Of a DNA stretch of 64,000 bases, positions 1-9,244 are shown one piece after another (position 1 is the first letter of the stretch; every line of letters starts with the position of its first letter). Source of the DNA: Prostheceraeus crozeri (Eukaryota > Platyhelminthes > Polycladida > Euryleptidae); assembly GCA_907163375.1 (NCBI GenBank), contig CAJQUW010000917.1, forward strand, positions 175,116 to 239,115, read 5' to 3'. The notes under the pieces are model-generated. The model had not been told where the DNA came from. It did not search any database and saw nothing but the letters and a program-made list of their open reading frames with translations. The position numbers were made by a program, and so were the translations under genes.

Positions 1-1571
1 GAGTTCAACATCATTCCCCCGAGCAACAGCAATCCCAAGATATTTCCAGAGAACAAACCATCGGAGTATTCGGTTGAGTTTGCCAAGCCTCTTTATCTGA
101 GTGGCCCTCACGAAGTCGCATTAACTGAAGTCACATATTACAATGATATTAGTTTGTTAACGAATAATTATTTTGAAATACACACGGAAGTACGTGAAAA
201 GGATTATTGTTTTCGCCTATTTCAGAATGGTCTACATGGAACATGGGATTTTCATCATCTTACTTTACATCCTTTCTCACCATCGCTACCGTCTGTCAAG
301 AAGATGATCAAAATTGAAAAGGCATATGCAACGTCTTCCTTCAATTCTACAGTTCCCACACTCAGCTTGCAAGATACAGATAATGAAATTGGTAAAATGT
401 TCCGACGAATAAACGATCTCTTCACTCTCACTTTAAATAGATTCTTCAAGCCAGTTGTAAAAGGCTCAACTAAACTATTGAAAGAAGGGAGGAAGCATGT
501 TCTGCTAATATTAGGTAGAGATTTGGCACACACTCTAGGGTTTCCCAGAACTACATTTTCATCTCTACATTGGTATAATGGACTTGGATGGAAAGCTGAG
601 AGAACAGTTAGTGATTTTCAATGTTGAATTGCACCGTTGTATGCACTACAGAAAAGGAGTGTCCGCGTCAAGAAAAAATTTGAAGTTATTAAAAAATTGA
701 AGACGTTGCAAGAAAGTTTCAAGGATCAGTGCCAGAAAGTTTAATGACTTGTGAATATAAGAAAGAGAAAGTAACTCTTTTTACTGCTGAAATGGAGGTA
801 GAATTTCTTGTTTTCACTAAAAAGACACCTTTGGAAAAGTCTAATTCCGCTGTTATTGAATTCGGATCTGAAATTCAGAGACTATTCAAGCATCCGGATA
901 GTCCACCGTGTTTGACAGAATTAAATGATACATATAAGATTCAGTTGAATTCCAATAAACTAAAGACAGCAACAAACGACGCATGGCACATCAATGTATA
1001 TTCCGATAAAATACTGGGTGACGAATTGAGTACCTCAACTGAGCTAGTAAGGAGGGTCAATTTAAACGTTGAAGATCTAAACACACCATCGGAAATTTGT
1101 ACAAAACTGAATGAAAATGGTGCACACTACCTCAACGCAGATGAGTACTTCTTTTCATATGATCCCTTAAAGAAGCGAATGGTTTTAAAAGTAGGGAGAA
1201 ATTATCTCATTAAGCTCGACAAGATGTTGGCAACAATTCTAGGGTTCTCAAAATTCACAATAAATAAAGGTACAACCATTGGTAATTCAGCACCTTCATT
1301 AGAGAGAGACATCAGTAGCTTATATATTTACTGCAATATTGTTGAGTATACTAGAGTTGGTGACATCGAGGCTCCATTGCTACGCACATTTCCCCTATTA
1401 TCCGTCCGGAAGCAGTTAATCAATCGTGAATTCATCAACAAAATGTATTTACCGATCAATCGAAGTGTTATCAATAAAATCGACATTTCAATTCATGATG
1501 ATGCGGGTGAAATTGTTCCATTCTATGGTGGTGTCACTGTGCTGACAACACATATTAAGAATCGAGACTAA
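1..1571 (+). pseudogene. Polinton minor capsid (penton-like) protein, copy A, broken and cut by the window edge
   Basis: Second copy of the gene at 11195-12775. The first codons lie outside the window. The reading frame open from base 1 is lost near 545, where an extra G sits in a GGG run compared with the other copy; the C-terminal half is open at 729-1571 in another frame. The C-terminal half has the same conserved features as the P2 paralogue at 32946-34304, namely the D-I-E-A-P-L-L stretch and the D-I-S-I-H-D-D-A-G stretch near the end. Family assignment (single jelly-roll minor capsid of Polintons) rests on this synteny next to core, major capsid and protease genes in the other copy and is an inference. 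Confidence 0.65.
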
Positions 1572-2022
1572 GGCTTTACGCTATTGTGAAATTCTTCAGA
1601 ATTCAAAATTTACAATGACAGGCTTTTATAGCAGACCATCATATCAAAGCGGATATCCCGTATTTGCTGGAGGTAGGCGACAAGTAGGAGGAGGAATATT
1701 TGGTGCATTAAAGCGTGCATTACTTCCTGGACTTAAACGCTATGCGTTGCCAGTGATGAAACGCGTAGGAAACAGAGCTTTAGATTTTGGTGCAAATGTT
1801 GCTGCGGATGCACTCCAAGGAGCGGATATAGGAGAATCAATGAAAGTCCGTGCTCAGCAATCAGCTATTGATGCATTGGATGACCTAACAAAGTCGAGAC
1901 GACCTGTTCGTAAGAGGCGCACCAAGACAAGACAAGTTGGATCCGGTCGAGTTACTAAGCAAAGACGAAGAGTTAGGAAATCTAGATCGAAGCTTCCTGT
2001 GAAGAAGACAAGAAAGCGAAAG
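1..2022 (+). repeat. Polinton fragment, near-identical copy of 11207-13226
   Basis: By eye this stretch matches 11207-13226 in the same orientation with only a few substitutions and two single-base insertions (an extra G near 545 and an extra C near 1394, the offset going from 11206 to 11204). It begins inside the minor-capsid-like gene at the window edge and ends abruptly near 2022, inside the basic core-protein gene, where the sequence turns into an unrelated repeat. It is therefore the truncated end of another P1-type Polinton that runs out of the window to the left, or a segmental duplication. The very high identity implies a recent copy or an assembly artefact. Confidence 0.85.
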
Positions 2023-2061
2023 ACAGAAGAAGGACAAGAAGCGTTTGAAAAGACTATGTAA
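1615..2061 (+). pseudogene. Polinton basic core-like protein, copy A, 3' end replaced
   Basis: The first 135 or so codons equal those of the intact copy at 12819-13289 (start MTGFYSRPSY, then a glycine-rich GGRRQVGGG segment and Lys/Arg-rich blocks). Homology stops near base 2022, and the last dozen codons (acidic, EEGQEAFEKTM) come from the adjoining repeat. The loss of the strongly basic C-terminus suggests that the product, if made, would be defective. The truncation marks the boundary of the duplicated Polinton segment. Confidence 0.7.
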
Positions 2062-2495
2062 TATTCAAAGTCCGAAAACTTCTCCACCAGCCCTGTATGT
2101 TAACTTTTGGTACCAACTGCACCTTTACCATGTACATTTCAAATCTTTCCAAATGAATTTCAGACTTCTCTAGCTGAATTTTAGATATCTGTCACAGGCT
2201 CAACTTTGAAAAGATTTTAATTCAACTGGAGATCTCCAACTCATCTAGATCATATCTGAAATTCATTTGGGCAGATCTGAAATCGATTTGGAACTATCTG
2301 AAACATCTGAACTAGAAATGGAGGATGTGTATCCTCAACAAATATATCGGACACTACGCCGGAAGTTAGAAGCCATCATAGATATTCTTTTGCTCATCAC
2401 AGATATCTTTAGTTTCCAACTATCTCAGTTTACAGTCTTTATATCTTCCAATATGGTCGCTCATGAAAGCTGAGTGGACTGTGTGCTTTGGTGTG
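2030..2495 (+). repeat. Interspersed repeat, inverted partner at 46373-46860
   Basis: The stretch from GCGTTTGAAAAGACTATG through CCAATATGGTCGCTCATGAA is closely matched in reverse complement at 46373-46860. Internally it is built from many variants of TCTGAAATTCATTTGG and AGATCTGAAAT, spaced at roughly 15-30 bases. It contains a 68-codon open frame that also appears in the other copy, but the composition is explained by the internal repeats. It looks like a non-autonomous element or a dispersed host repeat; no terminal repeats or target duplications were identified. Confidence 0.7.
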
Positions 2496-2662
2496 CTTAA
2501 TTCACATGTTCATCAACACATGGAGAATTTGCATCACATGATCAACGCTGCATAAAAAAGCTTAACTTTCTAACTAACAATTAGCAAACTCCAAAATGAA
2601 GTATTTTATTTTGCTCCAGATCTTCCACATTGCATGAAATTATACCCCTATTGTAAAGCAAG

Positions 2663-2790
2663 ATTCACGTTATCCAAAACGGTGTCAGTGTGACAATTAA
2701 AAATGCTAACAACACAAGCCACTGGTATTCACGTTATCCAAAACGGTGTCAGTGTGACAATTAAAAATGCACAACAGCACAAGCCACTGG
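2663..2790 (+). repeat. Tandem duplication, 64-bp unit, two copies
   Basis: The segment beginning ATTCACGTTATCCAAAACGG and ending in AAGCCACTGG occurs twice in a row, at 2663 and 2727, with only small differences. An open frame of 89 codons (2703-2972) starts in the first copy and runs on. It encodes a Cys- and Arg-containing segment that I cannot assign and that is probably a fragment of a transposon protein. Confidence 0.85.
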
Positions 2791-3387
2791 TGGCAAAGGA
2801 ATGTTCAAAAATCCGCGGACGGAAATCGTATTGCTACGACCGCTTTAATCGAAATAATGATGAAATCAATAGTTTTAGACCCAATTCATTGGTACGCAGC
2901 TGCCTCGGCGGTGGAAGCGCTCAAATTATAGGACCTATGAGAAAAAATCAAAACTTTCAAAATTTTCCATAATTTTCCAATATTTTCCAAAATTTTCCAA
3001 TTTTTTCCATAATTTTCCACGGAAAATTTTCACCACTACGTGTGGGTCGAAAGATTGTGGCTGGAGAGTAGTATTAAGATAGCTCATACTGTCCCAGGAT
3101 TAGTACATTTTGAATTGGAACCTAAATGTACCGAACAGGATCAGTACATTTTGAATTGGAACCTAATGTACCGATTTGTTTTTAAACTTGATCTTGTGGT
3201 TGTAGTCGTCTGTTATTTGAAGTGGTGATTGCGAACACAAGTGTACTGTTTTGTGTTAGTTGTGAAGAGAATAGTGTAATGTGTTGATGATGTGAGTTCG
3301 GTTAGGTACATTTAAATGTTCTAGACTTGTTAATTTGAACATGAATGGCAAAGTGTGAGGATTGAAACGTTGAGGATTGCTCTAATT
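2791..3387. other. No supported gene; AATTTTCCA-rich stretch and duplicated segment
   Basis: At 2950-3035 the motif AATTTTCCA recurs about six times with short spacers; a related AATTTTCC pair occurs at 46900-46930. At 3105-3170 a short segment (GTACATTTTGAATTGGAACCTA) is present twice, about 37 bases apart. I see no coding region, RNA gene or transposon ends here. Confidence 0.6.
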
Positions 3388-3669
3388 GTGTTGAGGATGA
3401 GTACGTAATGTTCTAATTGTGTTGATGATGAGTACGTAATGTTCTAATTGTGTTGAGGATGAGTACGCAGATGTTCTAATTGTATTGAGGATGAATACAT
3501 AATGTTGTAATTGTGTTGAGGATGAGTACGCAGATGTTCTAATTGTATTGAGGATGAGTACGCAGATGTTCTAATTGTATTGAGGATGAATACATAATGT
3601 TCTAAATGTGTTGAGGATGAGTACGTAATGTTCTAATTGTGTTGAGGATGAGTACGCAGATGTTCTAAT
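3388..3669 (+). repeat. Minisatellite, 31-32 bp unit, about nine copies
   Basis: Units read GTGTTGAGGATGAGTACG followed by TAATGTTCTAATT or CAGATGTTCTAATT. Two unit lengths (31 and 32) and two internal variants (GTGTTG/GTATTG and GAGTACG/GAATACA) alternate, indicating expansion by unequal exchange of already diverged units. The repeats are directly adjacent, with no spacers. Confidence 0.95.
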
Positions 3670-3699
3670 GCTGAACTTGTTATTTTTTGAATGATTATG

Positions 3700-3925
3700 T
3701 TGAACAGCTATCTATATATCTATACATATATATATATTATATGCATGGAGAATTGTTTATTATTATTATTATGGTTTGTGTTCGATTGAGACAATTGTGA
3801 CCATTGTGACCATTGAATCCTTCATTTCTAATTTGTGTTCTTTTGTCAAATTTCTATCACACTCTATATATATATATATATATATATATATCTATATATC
3901 TATATCTATACATATATATATATAT
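3700..3925. repeat. AT/TA microsatellites
   Basis: A short TATA-type tract at 3710-3745 and a longer one at 3864-3925 (TA repeats, then TATC/TATA variants). They lie directly before the start codon used for the RING gene and would place an AT-only sequence in its promoter or leader. Confidence 0.9.
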
Positions 3926-4510
3926 ATGATGAATGGTCGTCCAACATCATGGATTGTTGCAAGAGATCTTGGTTTTTCATTGCGAGCTATAAAAACAGTT
4001 ACAAACTTAAATGAAACCATCCGAGCTGGCGAACTAATTGAGCGGTTAATGGATTTACTTGAAAGTACTACAAGACTAAATTTAGATCACAGTTGGATAG
4101 AAGATTTTTCGCCATCAAATTATAATGAGATACCTGAATTTAAGACAGCAATTTTGAAACAGCGAGACGTGACTGGGAGATCAGAAGAGAGACATTCGTC
4201 AAAAATTATTTCTCCAAGTTCTTCGGCAGACCGTGGAATTCATTTGGATGAGAGGCGAAAATTGGAAAACGAGACATTTAAATTGCTGTGCGAAGTGAAC
4301 TGTGTTGAATGCTTTGAACGACCAAGGTCCATTCTCTTGGTCCCATGTGAACACTTTGTTTTATGTTCTCATTGTTATCATAAACAGAATAATTATATAA
4401 AGAAATGTCCTCTTTGTCAAGGGTTTGTAACATCATATACGAATGTGTATACAGTCTGTTTCAATTTACTTCTCACACCACATATTTTTGCAGATTCATG
4501 CAAGTCATAG
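3926..4510 (+). CDS. UBA/RING protein resembling the C-terminal half of an inhibitor of apoptosis; 3' end altered by Tc1 insertion
   Basis: Start taken as the ATG at 3926 after the AT tract; an upstream exon cannot be excluded. Residues about 5-45 (RDLGFSLRAIKTVTNLNETI) resemble a UBA three-helix domain. Residues about 125-170 form a RING-HC finger: C-V-E-C, then VPCEHFVLCSHC, then KKCPLCQ. This UBA plus terminal RING order is that of IAP-type E3 ubiquitin ligases, but no BIR domain is visible. A Tc1 element begins at 4452, so the final codons are transposon-derived. In the uninterrupted locus (joining 4451 to 6249) the frame would stop two codons later, the usual distance from the RING to the end of an IAP. 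The gene is about 50 bases upstream of the first P1 promoter, so it may be a P1 end gene, or a host gene. Predicted role: ubiquitin ligase, possibly anti-apoptotic. Confidence 0.6.
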   Translation: MMNGRPTSWIVARDLGFSLRAIKTVTNLNETIRAGELIERLMDLLESTTRLNLDHSWIEDFSPSNYNEIPEFKTAILKQRDVTGRSEERHSSKIISPSSSADRGIHLDERRKLENETFKLLCEVNCVECFERPRSILLVPCEHFVLCSHCYHKQNNYIKKCPLCQGFVTSYTNVYTVCFNLLLTPHIFADSCKS

Positions 4511-6246
4511 TATCTAAACATATCTAAACTATTCCTGGAAGTGTGAGGCGCTATTATGGTGTTTTATGTCGACAGACAAGTAAAAAAAAAGAGCTGATCT
4601 AACTCATGTATTAAAATTAAATGCTACAAATTGCTGTAAATGAAAAAATAGACTCGAAGGTAGAACAGATTTCAAGCTAAAACCGGGTATGTCCTCCTCG
4701 TACTTTGATCACTGCTTGAATTCTTTTTTGCATGGAATCTACTAACTTTTCACATGTTTCGGTAAGGGAGACATCATGATGCCACAACTGTACAATTTTT
4801 GCAATTAATGTCTGTTTAGTAGGCAAATCATATTCACAAAGTCTCTGTTTCAGTATCTCCAAAGTGTCTCCAGAGGATTGAGGTCTGGCGAATTTCCAGG
4901 CTATTTCAAAACATCCAGATTGATTTGATTCAGATAATTTGTGCACAGTCTAGCCTTGTGGCACGGTGCCGAGTCGTGCATAAAGATGTTAACCCCAGCA
5001 GAACTCCATTGCTCCATTTGAAGTCTCACACGAGACTCCAAGACGTGCTGATACGAATGTTGATTCATGCTCCCCTCGCATACGTGAAATCGTCCGGCTC
5101 CTTTAGCACTCATAATACCCCACATCATAACTTTGACTGGATGTTTCAAACGTGGTTCTAAGGGAGTCTTCGATGAGGAAGCTGTCCAGACTCTCCTAGG
5201 ACGGACTGACGAGCACTCAAAAGAAGATTCATCGCTAAAGGCCACCTGTAAAAAAAAAGAAAAATAATAAAAAAAGGCGAAAAATTGGAAAAATGACTCA
5301 AGTTAATAATATTTCTCATGAAAATTCAGAACAAAATGAATTCAGACATTCACTTACCCTTCTCCAATCCTCAGAAGTCCAACCAGCGTGGTCAAGAGAA
5401 AACTGAAGTCTCTTTTGTTTCATCGCTTTGGTAAGTAGAGGGACCTTTCTGGGCTTCTTGGATTCGCACTTCATTTCCTTCAACCTCCGCCACACAGTTG
5501 TTCGAATGACGTTGGTCCCTGCATCTTGTAACCGCTTTCGAAGCTTGGCAGTTGTAACACCATAGTCTTTCTTTACTTCACGAACTAAGAAGCGGACATC
5601 TGCACTACTAGTGGCTTTTTTCTTACTACACCTTCCTTTTCGATGGCCTACATAATGTCCGTTGGTCTTCATCCTAGCAATTCTCGACACTGTAAAATTG
5701 CTACTTCCTGTTCTACGAGCTATTTCTCGGTGTGAATAGTCCGTATTCTTCGACAAGGTCGTTATTTCAGCAACTTTGCTGTTTGAGAATTCCTTTCCTT
5801 GCGGCATTGCTACGATCAGGTAACAACCTGTCTGAATCACCAGTGTTATGAGATTTTTCTGAAATCTCCCCACTGAAGAGACATCAAATCAAAATTGACC
5901 AATCAGCTTGGAGTACGATTACCGTAAACAATCACGTGAGCCAGATTGCAGACAAGATAACAAGTCGAAACAGTGTTCGAGAACAGAGCATGTTAGCACA
6001 GTATGAATAAACATTTTCACGTGCCCATCTTGGAATCTCGCATTAAGTCTCCATTGGAAAAAAGTGCTCTGTAAGGGCCGATATCTTCATGCACGGCTCG
6101 CCACCTTACCACAAGGCTTGACTGTGCACAATTTATCTTAATCATATACGTTTGAGTTCCGCTAGATGACCTGGAAATAGCTTTCATACTATAATTCGTT
6201 TTAGCAACAAAAATATTGAGTGTGAGAAGTAAATTGAAACAGACTG
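4452..6246 (-). mobile_element. Tc1-like DNA transposon, complete ends, TA target duplication
   Basis: The element starts CAGTCTGTTTCAATTTACTT at 4452 and ends with the exact reverse complement at 6246. The perfect inverted repeat is about 27 bp, and weaker pairing extends to roughly 90 bp. The dinucleotide TA flanks both ends (4450-4451 and 6247-6248), as expected for Tc1/mariner. It carries one transposase gene on the minus strand, which is broken. Insertion is into the RING gene close to its stop. Confidence 0.93.
4677..5807 (-). pseudogene. Tc1-type transposase with one intron, inactivated
   Basis: Exon 1 (5807 or upstream to 5358) encodes paired-type helix-turn-helix domains (SHREIARRTGSSNFTVSRI and the TSADVRFLVREVKKDYGV region). 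The donor GTAAGT at 5352-5357 and acceptor TTTACAG at 5246-5248 define a 112-bp phase-0 intron. Exon 2 (from 5245) opens with the first catalytic Asp (AFSDESSF), continues with the second (MHDSAPCHK) and the DD34E glutamate region (NSPDLNPLETLW). A TAG precedes the last block (a Trp codon in relatives), and the frame shifts again shortly after, near 4870-4900, so the product is cut before the third catalytic residue. Spliced Tc1 transposases are uncommon, but the intron call is supported by both splice sites and frame continuity. Confidence 0.85.
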
Positions 6247-6304
6247 TAGATCATGATGACTCATCAAGCTCGCTTTTCATTGGTCATTAATGCTTTAGCC
6301 TGGC

Positions 6305-6310
6305 TATAAG
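6305..6310 (+). promoter_or_regulatory. TATA box of the first P1 gene
   Basis: GGCTATAAGAGAG lies about 65 bases upstream of the ATG at 6371; the sequence TCACTCATTCATTC about 30 bases downstream is a plausible initiation region. An inverted CCAAT motif (CATTGG) sits at about 6280. Confidence 0.6.
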
Positions 6311-6370
6311 AGAGAGAGAGATAATGGTTCTCGTTTCACTCATTCATTCATTCATTGAACAAGATTGAGC

Positions 6371-6982
6371 ATGACCTTCAGCAGCTATATCCCTGTATCA
6401 CTTGTTCATCAAGGCAAGAAATTCAAAGGATTTATATTTTATTGTAGTGACGACGTAACAGGTTACAAAGCTGACTTAGTAGATTTGATGGATGACATTG
6501 TAAAATTCTTCAAGTGTGAAGACAACGTTGAGGTGCAGAAAATCCTAATGAACGCATTGATTGAAGTGCTGACAAGAGCGACCAAATTTTGGCTTGAAGA
6601 AGTGTTCCAACCACTAAGTGGAACTGAGACAATTCCTGCTCACTCTCGCTGTTATTGCTATAACAGAGCGCGATATTTCAACACATGCCTGCATGACCTG
6701 ATAACGTTCAGCCATTATGAAGAAGATGGTGTAAAATTGAAAGTTGACGTATTTGCTGGTCCACCATCCGTCAGCATCAACGTGGCGGCGCTGGATCGAG
6801 ATGACACTGCTAAGTTTCGAGCACACTATGCGAATCTTCTGCGTTTGTACGCCCAAATGTCATGTTGTAGGTGTTGTCCCCTCTCGATGGACTTAATGAG
6901 TGATCTTAAACAGTTGATAATTGCAACGAAGCAAACCTTAAGTGACATTGATGACTATAAACTACCATCTGTCAATGTTTGA
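6371..6982 (+). CDS. Uncharacterised P1 end gene
   Basis: Intact frame of 203 codons starting at the ATG at 6371, behind a TATA box, and ending in TGA at 6980-6982. The sequence is mixed alpha/beta, without signal peptide or membrane segment. It contains two cysteine groups: C-Y-C-Y-N at about residue 95 and a CCRCCP cluster at about 167, which could bind metal or form disulfides. I do not recognise it and found no counterpart in P2 by eye. Its position at the outer, TATA-driven end of the element suggests an early or accessory function (host interaction), but that is only inference from location. Confidence 0.6.
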   Translation: MTFSSYIPVSLVHQGKKFKGFIFYCSDDVTGYKADLVDLMDDIVKFFKCEDNVEVQKILMNALIEVLTRATKFWLEEVFQPLSGTETIPAHSRCYCYNRARYFNTCLHDLITFSHYEEDGVKLKVDVFAGPPSVSINVAALDRDDTAKFRAHYANLLRLYAQMSCCRCCPLSMDLMSDLKQLIIATKQTLSDIDDYKLPSVNV

Positions 6983-7111
6983 AGTGACATCGTGTATTAC
7001 ATGTATGTATTGAGCAACAATGCTATTTGTAGTTTGAATTATCATCATTGTATGTATTAAGCAATAATGTTATTCGCTTTCTTCTCATTCATTGTTGTAA
7101 AAAAAAGAAAT

Positions 7112-7505
7112 ATGGTTGTACAAAGAAAACGACGGTCTTTCCCCCGAAAGAAACGGTCATTTAAACCTTCAAGTCAGTTTAAGAAAGCATTGCGGAAATT
7201 GAATAAAATACAATAATCGGAGGAAGTGTGAATTAATTCAAAATTCAAGTGATGACTTCATACGTGATTTGGCCTTTACAATTCACAAGTGTCTTCCAAT
7301 ATACAAGCCTTTGTTGAATCTTTCGTCCATCAAAAACATTCGCAAATTTTCGAATCCTAGGGGTAGTGATAAAGTCAGGAGAAATATGATTCAACATGGA
7401 GGTGGTGGCTTTATGGATATGCTAAATGACATCAGTAATAGTATTTCCAAAGTGCTTGACAGTCCTCTAGGAAGAATTATTACATGTGTTGCATTGCTGG
7501 CATAA
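7112..7505 (+). pseudogene. Small basic Polinton protein with hydrophobic C-terminus, one frameshift
   Basis: The 5' part starts at ATG 7112 (very Arg/Lys-rich: VQRKRRSFPRKKRS) and the 3' part is open in another frame to 7505. The two pieces together match the layout of the intact P2 gene at 40485-40835: basic N-terminus, helical middle, Gly-rich hinge (QHGGGGFMDML here, QKGGFLSAIL in P2) and a short hydrophobic tail. The frame changes near 7200-7212, at AAAATACAATAAT. The architecture resembles a DNA-condensing or membrane-lytic minor virion protein. The position directly upstream of the packaging genes agrees with a virion role, which remains an inference. Confidence 0.55.
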
Positions 7506-7562
7506 AGCCAACAAATCAGAAGTCAACACGTCATCGATTTCTCATTGACATTGATTGAAGGC

Positions 7563-7591
7563 TATATAAGATAGGCGTGCGAGCTTTCAGT
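7563..7591 (+). promoter_or_regulatory. TATA box and TCAGT initiator
   Basis: TATATAAG at 7563-7570 is followed by TCAGT at 7587-7591, the spacing (24-25 bases) and initiator expected of arthropod core promoters. It sits 58 bases upstream of the ATG at 7649. This is one of the clearest core promoters in the window. Confidence 0.75.
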
Positions 7592-7648
7592 AGTCATTTT
7601 CAAGTGATCATCCGTCAGTGTGAGTACAACAGCAACAACAACAACAAA

Positions 7649-8424
7649 ATGTTTCTTAAAATGCACATAATTAAAGAAGAGGGCGACGCTGTTGATCGCG
7701 ATCTCTTGAAATTTAGACCAACGCGAAAGGTTCAAGGAATCGGAAACACGTTTTATTTTCAAACGCTTAATTATGGTGATGATGGATTATATTTACAAGT
7801 TCCATTTTTTTTCATAGCAATGGGATGTCATCGTCTAGCTACAGAAATCTAAGACAAATGCGTGTCACATTTCCTAAATGGCAGCAAACTATACTAAAAA
7901 TGATTGATTCATTCGCAAAGGAATGTGTCGAACTACCTGACAGTGCTCCGGTACAATGGAAGAAGAAGTTGGAGGAAGGGAGTGGATTCAAAGATCTACC
8001 TGAGTTTGATACTCTCTTCTTAAAATTATCTGACCATTTCCAAGCGTTTGATGTGCTGTCAAACCCAATGGATTGTGATGATCTCAAGCGTGGGCGATAC
8101 ATGGGCTTGGTACACGTTACTGGACTTTACATTGGCGCTCATGGTTCAACTGGTAAATTGGCTTCTCTTCAGATGAAGGTTCTACAATTGGTTTATGAAC
8201 CATTACCAATTGACAAGTGCTTAATTCATATTGAAGACATTGCTACACCAAGTGAGCCGAAAGAATCAAACGATGGAAAAGAAGCCAAGGAGGTTGATGA
8301 AAGCAAGAAAAGGACGCGCAAATCGAGGGACAGCATGAAGCTAAAACTGAGGCGACAGGATGCACAAACTGACTTGAAGAATTCCTTCGATTCTACTCTC
8401 GATGAAGACACTCAAATGTGGTAA
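7649..8424 (+). pseudogene. Putative single-stranded DNA-binding protein of Polinton P1, one frameshift
   Basis: The N-terminal part (from ATG 7649) and the C-terminal part (open from before 7825 to 8424) are in different frames; the switch coincides with a run of eight T at 7805-7812. It pairs by position and pattern with the P2 end gene at 43878-44653. Shared features are an N-terminal strand block, a helix ending in a Trp-Lys/Trp-Glu pair, a Cys-Asp-Asp/Glu-Leu turn, a strand ending in GLY(I/Y)GxH, a further strand, and an acidic or Lys-rich disordered tail. Size, fold pattern and tail fit an OB-fold ssDNA-binding protein serving the polymerase, but no family motif proves it. An AATAAA lies at about 8449. 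Confidence 0.5.
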
Positions 8425-8517
8425 ATTAAAACAATTGTTTATCGTTTCAATAAAACTTGTTTGGAAATAATTTACATGTTTTAAGTTCTAACTAAGCAAA
8501 ATAATGGGTGTTAGTAA

Positions 8518-9180
8518 ATGATGATGATATTGAATGACTCTGAAATGACAGATTTTCGACTATTCACTGACCGCACAATGTGTGTGGCCGGACCAAGTCA
8601 GTCTGGTAAAACAACTTTTGTAACTCAGCTACTGCAATACAGAGATGAGATGTTTAATAAGAAAATAAAACAGGTTAAATGGTACTACGGTATTTTTCAA
8701 CCAGATCTGCATTCTGCACTTCGACAGCAGGGATACGAAGTAAAACAGGGGCTACCACCAACTGAGGATATCCGAGCAGGTGATTTGATCGTGTTGGATG
8801 ATCTACTTCGCGAAAGCAAATCTTCAAAAGATGTAACCGAAATGTTTATTCAAACAGCACACCATAGACAAGCTTTTATCATCTACATCACTCAAAATAT
8901 CTTTGATGGAGGAAAAGAGCAGAGAACTGGAAGTCTTAATACACACTATTTGGTGGTTTTCAAGAATCCAAGAGATAGTAGTCAGATACATCACTTGAGT
9001 CGACAAACATTACCTCAGCAGCCTAAAACTCTTTCGAAAATATATGATGAAGTGACGAAGAAGCCACATGGCTACCTCTTCATTGATTTAACGCAGGAAT
9101 GCCCAGAGCGATTTCGATTTCGAACTAATATTATACCAAACTCTGGAGATGGAATGATAGTATTCACTGTTAACAGTTAA
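8518..9180 (+). CDS. Packaging ATPase (FtsK/HerA type)
   Basis: Intact, 220 residues. Walker A is GPSQSGKT (residues about 25-32) and Walker B is LIVLDDLL (about 91-98). A conserved block of the family, KSSKDVTEMF followed by a helix and YITQN, contains the sensor-like Gln. It is about 50% identical by eye to the P2 protein at 39845-40501, including the C-terminal GYLFID-TQECPERFRFR stretch. Polinton and adintovirus-type ATPases pump DNA into the procapsid. It lies in the same order relative to the next two genes as in P2. Confidence 0.9.
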   Translation: MMMILNDSEMTDFRLFTDRTMCVAGPSQSGKTTFVTQLLQYRDEMFNKKIKQVKWYYGIFQPDLHSALRQQGYEVKQGLPPTEDIRAGDLIVLDDLLRESKSSKDVTEMFIQTAHHRQAFIIYITQNIFDGGKEQRTGSLNTHYLVVFKNPRDSSQIHHLSRQTLPQQPKTLSKIYDEVTKKPHGYLFIDLTQECPERFRFRTNIIPNSGDGMIVFTVNS

Positions 9181-9244
9181 TTAATTGGACCAATGACAGT
9201 TTTAAGCAATACATATGTGCTTCAGCTACTATGACATTTTCAAT

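Noticed and set aside
2267-2473. 68-codon frame also seen in the copy at 46377-46664
   Set aside because: The shared frame is explained by internal nucleotide repeats with unit lengths that are multiples of three; no domain is visible, and the frame is cut at different points.
2703-2972. 89-codon frame with several Cys and Arg residues, possibly a FLYWCH or transposon fragment
   Set aside because: It begins in a tandem duplication and lacks a complete motif; no assignment is defensible.
3388-3669. Regular repeats that could suggest a CRISPR array
   Set aside because: Units are directly adjacent without unique spacers, vary internally, and the sequence is eukaryotic; it is a minisatellite.
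7805-7812. T-run in the ssDNA-binding-like gene considered as a tiny intron
   Set aside because: The possible GT...TAG interval is only about 19 bases, too short for splicing; an indel in the T-run explains it.
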